From contig OZ024794.1 of the NCBI GenBank assembly GCA_964017045.1, positions 35,755,182-35,819,181 on the forward strand: a stretch of 64,000 bases of DNA, in the 5' to 3' direction. Positions within the stretch are counted from its first letter, which is position 1. Every line of letters begins with the position of its first letter. Positions 49,501 through 61,500 of this stretch are shown in pieces. The notes below the pieces were generated by a model. That model had not been told where the DNA came from. It saw only the letters and a list, made by a program, of their open reading frames with translations, and made no database searches. Source of the stretch: Omphiscola glabra. Taxonomy: Eukaryota; Mollusca; Gastropoda; Lymnaeidae. The position numbers were made by a program, and so were the translations under genes.

Positions 49501-52500
49501 AGTCACCACCAACTCTGGCTTTAGTGAAAACGTCTTCACTGCTGCTGGCTGGACTCCGGCAGGTGTATTCCCTGGCGTGCTTGAGATAGTGCTTCAAAGT
49601 CAATTCGCCCCGACTCTGTATGAAATCAGCTTTACCATCAAGAACGGCGTCGGGTTGAACTTCACACTGACCATTTTTGTTGAGAATGGCAATCTGATAG
49701 TTGAGGTGAGATCAAAGAAAATAAGCTTGAACCTCTTCAGATTATCGTTTCCTTAAGTTTTGGAATTATTTCTAATGTTGCACTTAGTTGTATTTCAAAC
49801 TAAACAAATAATGTAATGCATGTCCCACACTGACCAGGATTCAACTCTTCGCAGGTCACATATCATTACACCTATCTAATGAAATAAACTTTCAATAAAT
49901 TATATGATAAGGGCCCATTTATCTATTATTAATCCATGTTATTCTCAGAGACGGATGATAACACCTGCTGTTTAGATTTAATTTAGATATAACTTTTTTA
50001 AAAAAATTTGTTTATAGCAAGAGTGAAAATCAGCTCACATTGAACATTGAAGGAATCAAAAGTTCACTGCTCATCCTGTGGGACATAATATTTAGCTTGC
50101 CGGGCTGTATGTGGCCAGAGGGTTTTCTGTCCATGCTTTAAGTCATTATTTGAAAGCATAATGTTGAACCTTAATCTGACTTTCAGTCAATAATTTTGTT
50201 TCCAGGAACACCAGATCAGAGAAGACCCCTTCACCTTCAGCAAAAAGTATATGAGTTACTTTGATAAAATCACAATCACCACCACAGCAACAATCTCATT
50301 ACTGAGCTTGGAAGTCTGCTATGAGCCTGAAGGTAGATACAAACAATAACTAGAATGACAGAAGTCCTTTTTAAGATTGATCAATTCAACTTCTATAGCT
50401 TTAGAGTCACAAGGACTTAGGTAACTTGGATCTGATCCAATATTGCAATTTTATACTTTTAATCCTAAGTAAAAAAATTACAGTATTGCATCATATACAA
50501 GTTACCTAAGTATTTGTGACTCTAAACTATAGACGTTTACTTGATGAATCTTATCTGCTTTGTAGAAAAAATATCTAGGATCAAGTAGACAGGAGTCTCA
50601 TAACTAAGGCTAAGTAAACAGAAGTCTCATAACCAAGGCTAAGTAAACAGGAGTCTCATAACTAAGGCTAAGTAAACAGAAGTCTCATAACCAAGGCTAA
50701 GTAAACAGGAGTCTCATAACCAAGGCTAAGTAAACAGGAGTCTCATAACTAAGGCTAAGTAAACAGAAGTCTCATAACCAAGGCTAAGTAAACAGGAGTC
50801 TCATAACTAAAGCTAATGCATTTTTGTGCTTGAACACCTTAAAGGGAGATTTTAATTTATGAAATTATTATTCATTTACATGCAAGAAAGAAGTTGAAAT
50901 GCATGCTACCTGTGCCAGGGTTGGTAGCATTATATATGGATATTTTCTTTTCTTCCTACAGAAACAATAACCACTACTCCTTTTGAAGCGACAACTCCAC
51001 AAGGTACTTCAATATACATTTAGCCATAGGCCTTAATTTGTTTCTTTTCCAGTAAAAAGTTATAATTTAAAATTATTAAACAATCTTTTTTGACTTTATC
51101 AAAACGAAAAGGGATATGTCTGTTGAATTAGTGGACCTAGAAATACTTTGTCTCACTCTCATGTCCTTTGTCACATTAAAAATTGCGTAAACTCTTTGCT
51201 CGAAGCAGAGGAGGTGTGTCCAGATGGCTTCTCTGTGCTGACACCAACATTCTTTGGTACGGGAGTTGATAACATTTTCACACCATCAAGAGACCCCAGC
51301 TACATTGAATTTGAAGTTAAAGTCATGGACAAACGAGTGCAACAAATTACTGTCACATCAGTCACATTGAAATTGTACGGAATCCTCACAGTCTACGTCA
51401 CCCTCACATATAAGGATGGAGTCACCACAAAGGATGAGGTAAATTTGTCTAGTTAAACTCCTCTTAGGGTAAAACCATCATCATCCTGATCCAGAAGCCA
51501 TCATGGGAATGTGCCCATGAGCCTAAAGCCATGAAAAATAAGCAGGTCTTCCTTAGTTGGTCTTTTTCCTGGACACTAGTTTTTTGTATAGGTAATTGTG
51601 AAGTGTAGTCTAGTTGATCACTCCGTCCAAAATTTATGGAAACCGCATGGTGGAATGGGGGGTCTAAAGGGCAAGAGCTCTTGTGTGGGGGTTTAAGGGG
51701 CAAGAGCTCTGCCAATTGTCCCTTCCATGCCCATTTGGCATTTTTGGCATGTTAAGAGTCTGGCTGCAGAAGAGATGTATAGCTGGCTTGGCAGGTCATA
51801 CTGGAATGTTCTGAGAATGGAGAGGAAGCTGTCTGGCTGCAGCTGTTGGGGCTGGCCACTAAATGGCAGTTGGAACATTGATTAAGCTGAGATACCCATG
51901 CACTACCTTGTGGATAACGTCCTGTCCATGCATACAAAATATGGCCAGTGGGACGGCCTCTGGTACTGGGCTACACATGGATGCATAGGTGGTGTCCCAA
52001 CTTGGGGATGCTATTTTCAGTAAGTGATGGACATAAGAGTGATAAACTCGGCTTTGCTTCAAACTCTCAATGTATTTTGTAATCGCATTAGTTTCAACTA
52101 TTTTGCACAAATGCATTACTTCTAACTATATTTTGTAAGTACATTAATTTAAAATGTATTTTGCTTCTTTTTTTTTTTTTCAAGACCCTCTTTTGTCACT
52201 TCCATTCCTTTCCTTAACTTATTGCAAAGTTTAATAAAATTGTTTAAAACATTCATCATTTCCACCTCACAGTTCAATGTAGATTCTGAGATCGTGACTT
52301 ACTTCCCTGAAAATGGAGTTGCAATACAGAGCATTATTTTTCAACTTGATGTTGATGAAAATAGTCAAGCATATGCTCAGTATCTTAATGCTACAGGATG
52401 CATTGAAGGTAACAGCTGATGATAATCATATTTATATGTATTAGTGACACAGGGTGCTTTGATGGTAACAGTTAGATCTCATATTGTCAGTTCAGCATTT

Positions 52501-55500
52501 CATCAGATTTAACTTTTTAAATGCAACATTTCTTTAGATTTGATATTTAAAATGCAGCACTAGATTGTATTTTTTTAATGGAGCTGGGAAAATTTCATTT
52601 GACTAAGTGTATGAGAGGCATTTCAAAATAGATTTCTCTAACTGCTGTAAAACTGCATTAACCTAAATGTTTTAGATAGTTCACAACAGTTTTACTTTGT
52701 CATTATCTCATTTATATTCTACACAAACGAAATATTGTTTTGTGTAATTTTTTCCTTTAGTGATCAACTGCACTCTTGGTTATTGTAAGGATGAATGTCT
52801 AGACAAATTTCCAGATCCATGCTTTTCTCCATGTCCACCTGACAATTGTTGTAAGTTTAAAAAAAAAAGGATTTGTTTATGTTTTTGATGCCATCTACAT
52901 TTATTTATAGTGGTACAGATTTTACTTTTAGTATGAGAACATTAGAATTTCATTTACTTTAAAAATTATAATGTTTTAACTCTTTTAGTATGGAGTCTTC
53001 ATCTGCCTTTGGAATGACTTAAGTCTTGTGCACAAGAAAAGTTAAAAGTCCCTAAGATTTCAATACGCTCTGATAACTAGTCTGATGGTCTTGAATTTGA
53101 AATCAGTGTAAAATGTAATGACTGGAGAAAATCAAATTATAAAACCCTTAAATCTTATCTGTTAGACTTCTTTTCAGACCACAGTTGTGGAAAGAGAGCA
53201 GTTATATAGCAATTTCCAATTTCCATTTAAAATATTAGCAATTATACATTCCATTCAGTTAAACGATATTGAATCCATGATTCATACTAGCTTTCATAGC
53301 ATACATTCCATTCACTCTAAGTAGACATTGTGTGTTAATTTATATGTAACCTTAAGTAAAATAACATCAAATTTTAAAAAATGGAGACTTCTTATGGAAA
53401 ATTGTATTTGTTTAAATATCTCCAGCAGATAAATAGTCTAATCAATTATTATGTAGCAATTAAATGTTGTTTTTTTATACAATTTGACAATGTGATTCCC
53501 AAAAGGCTATTTTAAAAATAACACTAACAGTCATTTATTACAATTATTAAAGACCAAAGCTTTTATTTTGACTGCAGAAAGTTATTGCAATAATTATAAA
53601 TTCTACAGTTACTACTCCTACGACCACCACAAGTACAATAGTAACTCCAACACAAAGCACTCCCAGTCCACAAAGTACTTCAGAATCACCAAGAACTCCG
53701 ATTTTTTCAAGCACAACCACCCTTGAAACACGAAGCACCATAAGCTTTACCAGGACCCAAAGTACATCCAGTACACCTGGCACCACAATTATACCAGGTC
53801 CACCTGGAACTCCTGAAATAGCAACGCCACCAGAGTCACCAAACATTCCAGATTCTTCCAGCACTCCAAGTTCCCCAGGTTTGACACGCTATTTTAGTTA
53901 ACTAATTATATAAAAGTGTTGGACTGCGATAAAGCTTTTAAATAGATTAATTAGATGTAAGCTCGCGCAATTACGACACTCACTAGACAAACTCAGGAAG
54001 GTGAGAAGGGTAGCGTTTATTTGTACAAGAAAACCAAAAACCAAAAACCCAACCAGCCAATTAGTGGGGCTGGAAGATAAAATAATAAAACACATTAATT
54101 CATGAATTACAATAAAAATAAGAACAAATATTAGAAAGTTAAATGAGGGAATTAAAACATTGTTAATACCGATATGAGGCCACACCACTGCCTGGTACAC
54201 TCTAGACATTAAGGATTAATGTATCAATGTATAAAATACATAAGAGGCATGACTCAGAATCTGGGAGACCATGATTATCTGAGACAAATATACCCATTGC
54301 AGTATCCGTAATACATAGTATTACCGCTTTAGTTGACCTAGTCAACTCATGTTCATAATTCACATTCTCATTTAAAACTTAACTAAATAGTGTTAGATAC
54401 AGGCCTCAAAGCAGTAAGTAACAAGAGTACATAGACTATAATAAACATGCGAATATAAAATAACATTAGAGGTTAAACAAAATAATTACCTAGTGCTACA
54501 TCTTAAACCTTGAAACGGAACACTGTCTTGACATTTCACTAGCAACTTAAATAGTCATTTTCAAAAAACGGGGAGTCCACTTAGCATAAAAAGGAGGACC
54601 AGCAAAACAAAAACATACATTCACACTGACGAAACAAACTTAAAATTTCACACTGACGAAACAAACGTAAAACGGCCACTGGCCTACATAGACACCAACA
54701 ATCTATGTCAATATAACAATATATGTTAAGCTTTAATAATATTTTTTTTTACATTAAACATAAGTAGATGTTTCGGCACATGCCTTCATCAGTATAACAA
54801 CAAAACATTTAAATAAGTATAAATTAAATTTACATAATATATATATATATATACATATATCCTACATAAAAAGGCAGAAAAAAGGGGATATCACCTATCA
54901 CTTGTGCTCTTAAATCATGGAAATAAAAGTTATCTGAACAGGGACATTTTAATGACTAGTCTTATGTTAGATGAATTATATCTCACAGAATTCACATTTG
55001 GTCATCTATATGGGATTGTAATGAAAGGGCTGTTATATTGTGGTGTTTTTGTATGTTCTGATGCTTAAGAGAAACTCAGATTTTACAATTTAAAAACATG
55101 TGCACAAATGAATATCACACTGTGTTTAAATTTGTATTGTTAAAAAAAAAAAATTTGCATTAAATGTTTGTTTTTTGAATAGAAATAACTGCATTATCTC
55201 TACTTGTAACTACAACCCCACCTGGTATTTCCATTTCTACTAAGCTAAAATTCTTAATTTATTACATTGTAAAAACAAAAAATTAAATTTTTACTTTAAA
55301 TGCAGAAAGTTTGTATTGACCTCATCTCAAATTATAAGAATATTGTTAATCCCTGCCTTTTGAATGTATATACTTAGTGTTTATTGTGATAAGAATATTG
55401 TTAATCCCTGCCTTTTGAATGTATATACTTAGTGTTTATTGTGATAAGAATATTGTTAATCCCTGCCTTTTGAATGTATATACTTAGTGTTTATTGTGAT

Positions 55501-58500
55501 AAGAATATTGTTAATCCCTGCCTTTTGAATGTATATACTTAGTGTTTATTGTGATAAGATTCTATACTTAGTGTTTATTGTGATAGGATTCTATACTTAG
55601 TGTTTATTGTGATAGGATTCTATACTTAGTGTTTATTGTGATAGGATTCTATACTTAGTGTTTATTGTGATAGGATTCTATACTTAGTGTTTATTGTGAT
55701 AGGATTCTATACTTAGTGTTTCTTGTGATAAGATTCTATACTTAGTGTTTATTGTGATAAGATTCTATACTTAGTGTTTATTGTGATAGGATTCTATACT
55801 TAGTGTTATCTTGTGATAAGATTCTATACTTAGTGTTTATAGTGATAGGATTCTATACTTAGTGTTTCTTGTGATAAGATTCTATACTTAGTGTTTATTG
55901 TGATAGGATTCTATACTTAGTGTTTATTGTGATAGGATTCTATACTTAGTGTTTATTGTGATAGGATTCTATACTTAGTGTTTATTGTGATAGGATTCTA
56001 TACTTAGTGTTTATTGTGATAGGATTCTATACTTAGTGTTTATTGTGATAAGATTCTATACTTAGTGTTTCTTGTGATAAGATTCTATACTTAGTGTTTA
56101 TTGTGATAAGATTCTATGCTTAGTGTTTATTGTGATAGGATTCTATACTTAGTGTTTATTGTGATAAGATTCTATACTTAGTGTTTATTGTGATAGGATT
56201 CTATACTTAGTGTTTATTGTGATAGGATTCTATACTTAGTGTTTATTGTGATAGGATTCTATACTTAGTGTTTATTGTGATAGGATTCTATACTTAGTGT
56301 TTATTGTGATAAGATTCTATACTTAGTGTTTATTGTGATAAGATTCTATACTTAGTGTTTATTGTGATAAGATTCTATACTTAGTGTTTATTGTGATAGG
56401 ATTTTATACTTAGTGTTTATTGTGATAAGATTCTATACTTAGTGTTTATTGTGATAAGATTCTATACTTAGTGTTTATTGTGATAGGATTCTATACTTAG
56501 TGTTTATTGTGATAAGATTCTTTACTTAGTGTTTATTGTGATAGGATTCTATACTTAGTGTTCATTGTGATAAGATTCTATACTTAGTGTTTATTGTGAT
56601 AAGATTCAGCGTTGATTGCTGGCTATTGAATTGTTGGATTTAGTGTTTATTGCCATTTATAAAAACAACATACCTTCATGGTCCACTGCTACTAGTCTTT
56701 TAAATAAGACCAAGATGTCTCAGCCTATTTGTTAAATATTAACCTGAGTGTAAACATAGGTTCTGTCAGAAGTGGGCAAACTACCAAAGTAGATTCGTTT
56801 AAAATCAGACTAAAACATAGGTTCTGTCAGATGTGGGCAAACTACCAAAGTAGATTTGTTTAAAATCAGACTAAAACGTAGGTTCTGTCAGATGTGGGCA
56901 AACTACCAAAGAAGATTAGTTTAAAATCAGACTAAAACATAGGTTCTGTCAGATATGGTCAAACTACCAAAGTAGATTAGTTTAAAATCAGACTAAAACA
57001 TAGGTTCTGTCAGATATGGGCAAACTACCAAAGTAGATTAGTTTAAAATCAGACTAAAATGTAGGTTCTGTCAGATATGGGCAAACTACCAAAGTAGATT
57101 AGTTTAAAATCAGACTAAAACATAGGTTCTGTCAGATATGGTCAAACTACCAAAGTAGATTAGTTTAAAATCAGACTAAAACGTAGGTTCTGTCAGATAT
57201 GGGCAAACTACCAAAGTAGATTAGTTTAAAATCAGACTAAAAAATCCTTGTCAGAATCTTGTAAGGGAGATACAAATCCCAATAATTTGTACGGAATATG
57301 CGAAAAGTGTATATGTGGCATATATGAGATGTATTTGGACACTTTCACTGATTTGAAACCCTTGAAAAATTATATAACACAAACTTAAAAAAAAAATCCT
57401 TCATGAAAAGAGAGTGCAGATTTAATGATAAACAAAAACTGAAATGAAAATATTTAAAAATGAACATGATGGCAAGCAATGCAATTCAGAAAACTAATTT
57501 TATTTACAAAGAAACTTAACTTGACTTATTTTTGTGTTTCAAAATGTGCTCCTTTGAACAATTATGGGAAGAGGGGGAATCCCAACAATTAATCAGATTT
57601 GATGTTTAAAATGGAGCTCAGCAATAAAATGTCATGGCTCTTTAATTCTTTTTTTTTTTACAGCATTCCAAATGAATGAGCAAAATTTAGGGGCGCCACT
57701 TTAATTTTTATCTATAGAGACCTCAATGACTTAAAATAGGCTCACAAAAGTTGTACTCTGTTAGTAAACCCCAGAAAATTTGTCATTTTTGCATTAATGT
57801 TCTGTACAAACCAAATATGACTCTGTTATTTTTCTTGTAGGGATAAACTGCACTCTTGGTTATTGTAATGATGTATGTCTAGACAACTACGCAGATCCAT
57901 GCAAGTCTCCCTGCCCACCAGATGATTGCTGTAAGTAAAAAATTCTCATGAATAATGTTTTTCATGTCATCTACATTTATTTATAGATTTACTGATCAAG
58001 AAATTTGAATTCTGGGGCATTACAAAAAGATTAAAGAAATTTTAGCTTTTGTGAACGAAACAAATTGAAACATCAGAACCCTGAGTTGTACCAAAGAACT
58101 TATCACATTAGTTGTGTGAATAATTGGACATCAACATGTATTAAAAGTTTTGAAATTAGCCACATGAATTGCCCCTTAGTGATTCCAAAGGGTATCCAAT
58201 TTTAAAAATCAACAATGAATGAACAGGGCAGATCAAAGCAGTTCAATAAATGTAGATGTATAAATTATTCTCGTCAAAATAATTTTTCTGCTGAAAGTTA
58301 TTGCAATAATTATACATTTTACAGTTACTACTCCTACGACCACCATAAGTACAATCGTAACTCCAACACAAAGCACTCCCAGTCCACAAAGTACTTCAGA
58401 ATCATCAAGAACTCCGATTTTTTCAAGCACAACCACTCTTGAAACACGAAGCACCATAAGCTTTACCAGCACCCAAAGTACATCCAACACACCTGGCACC

Positions 58501-61500
58501 ACAATTATACCAGGTCCAACAGGAACTCCTGAAATAACAACGCCACCAGAGTCACCAAACATTCCAGAGTCTTCCAGCTATCCAACGTCACCAGGTATCA
58601 CTACACATTTTTTTTTCCTTGTGGATTATAAGTTTTGTGTAAGAAGCAATGCTACAAAGAAAAAAGGCTTGGTTTTTCAAATCTGAACATAATACATAAT
58701 CAGAACACACCATTTTCAAATCTGAACATAACACATAATCAGAACACACCATTTTCAAATATGAACATAACACATAATCAGAACACACCATGTTCAAATC
58801 TGAACATAACACATAATCAGAACACACCATGTTCAAATCTGAACATAACACATAATCAGAACACACCATGTTCAAATCTGAACATAACACATAATCAGAA
58901 CACAGCATGTTCAGATCTGAACATAACACATAATCAGAACACAGCATGTTCAGATCTGAACATAACACATAATCAGAACACACCATGTTCAAATCTGAAC
59001 ATAACACATAATCAGAACACACCATGTTCAAATCTGAACATAACACATAATCAGAACACAACATGTTCAGATCTGAACATAACACATAATCAGAACACAG
59101 CATGTTCAGATCTGAACATAACACATAATCAGAACACACCATGTTCAAATCTGAACATAACACATAATCAGAACACACCATTTTCAAATATGAACATAAC
59201 ACATAATCAGAACACACCATTTTCAAATCTGAACATAACACATAATCAGAACACACCATGTTCAAATCTGAACATAACACATAATCAGAACACACCATTT
59301 TCAAATCTGAACATAACACATAATCAGAACACACCATGTTCAAATCTGAACATAACACATAATCAGAACACACCATGTTCAAATCTGAACATAACACATA
59401 ATCAGAACACAGCATGTTCAGATCTGAACATAACACATAATCAGAACACAGCATGTTCAGATCTGAACATAACACATAATCAGAACACACCATGTTCAAA
59501 TCTGAACATAACACATAATCAGAACACACCATGTTCAAATCTGAACATAACACATAATCAGAACACACCATGTTCAGATCTGAACATAACACATAATCAG
59601 AACACACCATGTTCAGATCTGAACATAACACATAATAAGAACACAGCATGTTCAAATCTGAACATAACACATAATCAGAACACACCATTTTCAAATCTGA
59701 ACATAACACATAATCAGAACACAGCATGTTCAGATCTGAACATAACACATAATCAGAACACAGCATGTTCAAATCTGAACATAACACATAATCAGAACAC
59801 AGCATGTTCAGATCTGAACTTAACACATAATCAGAACACACCATGTTCAAAAGCCATAAAGAAGCACGCATCAGGTAAAGATTTAACAAGGAAACTCAAA
59901 TTTTTAAAAATAAATTTCAAATAAGTTTGCTAAGAAAAATGTGTTAGAATATGTTCAGTAACTTATTTCTCTGTCCAACAGTAACCACAACATCAACTAC
60001 GTTTGAAACAAGCACACCAAAAGGTATTTGAACATTGACAAATGTATTGATCTTTAACTCATTCCTGATGGCAGTGCTACCTCCGTACTTAATTTATATT
60101 CCCTGAAAAAGAGAAGTAACTCCATTTTGCCATCCATTTACATGTGTAAAATAATTTTTGAAGCTTCTAAATAAATATTAAAATTAATGAATTAAGAATA
60201 AATGTATCCAGAAATTAATTAGGTTTCATAAAAGTATTGCATTAACTGCAAACAAATAATGAGCAATGACCAAAAAAATTGATTTTTGGCACCTCGGAAA
60301 AACACACGCTGGTTATGTACTACTAAAGCACACATAGATTAAAAGTAAAACAAGATAAAATCTTCCGGTTCTTTAAAGTGAAATCAGGCAGAATCACATC
60401 ATTACCATAAGTCTGGAGGATTGTGAGATTTCGTTGCTATTTTTAAATCAAAATAAATAGGTGTGTCACTATACACCAGGATGCATTTGAACACATCCAT
60501 CAGAACCCCCAAATGATGCATTAAGTCTCAACCGTCTGGAATGAGTTCATTAAAAGTTTGTAATCAGAAGTCAAAATAAAATGCTTGGTTTAAGTCAGCG
60601 GTTATCAACCTTATTATTAATATCATGTAACAAGGTTTGCCTACTATCAACTAGGATTATTCCTAGAGTTTGAGACTAGTGTGGAGATACTAATAACTGT
60701 ACTTGACTAATCAATATTTTATAATTGATAACTTTATGTATATACTTTTCTGGCAATTGTATTTTCTTAATAATTTCATTACATTTTTAAAAAAAAGAAA
60801 CATTTTTTAACTATCATCAGCATTACAAGTTTAATTTTAATTGGATTTCAGATACATTTACCATTGAAAGCTGCAAAATGTCATAGAAAATGATATCTTA
60901 CCCAAATCATACTTACCTAATTATTCTAAAAAAATCTTGCATTGGTGGAAAAAAAATAAAAAGTATTAAAAAAAAGTTGAATTCAAATTTTTTCAATAAT
61001 GCAATTTATTTAGAAAGGTTAAAGAAATTAATACAACAAAAATATCTTCTCATACTCACTGAATAAATCATTTTTTTTTTACAGCCTATAATATAGTTAA
61101 ATAAAACAACTCTTATGACAATAACAAATGAGAGCTATCGTTCCAAATAAAATTAAAGATTTTTATTAAAGGTAGCACAGAAAGAAGTAACAGTTTGAAT
61201 AAATATTGACAGAAACTTCCCTAAGTTCTAGAGAATATTGATTAAAAATATATGATTACATTTTCCAGTCACTACTGCTACAACAACAACAAGTACTATA
61301 ATAACTCCCCCAGAAGGCACTCCAGGCTCACTGAGCACTACAGCAACACCAAGCACTGAAGGGTCTATAAGTACTCCTGGCTCACCAAGTACACCTGAAT
61401 CAGTAAGCACTCCTGGATCACCAAGCACACCAGAAACTTTGAGCACTCCAGGTTCACCAAGCACACCAGGTTCACCTAGCACTGTTCAAACCCCAAGCAC

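Noticed and set aside
53547..53864. 105-codon minus ORF over exon 40
   Set aside because: Antisense shadow of the P/T/S exon; the same shadow appears over exon 43 at 58233-58562.
58588..59889. 433-codon minus-strand ORF
   Set aside because: Produced by the stop-free 39-bp repeat; no signal, splice context or unrelated flank sequence supports it.
60597..60680. hAT-like terminus CAGCGGTTATCAACC
   Set aside because: No matching right terminus or 8-bp duplication found nearby.
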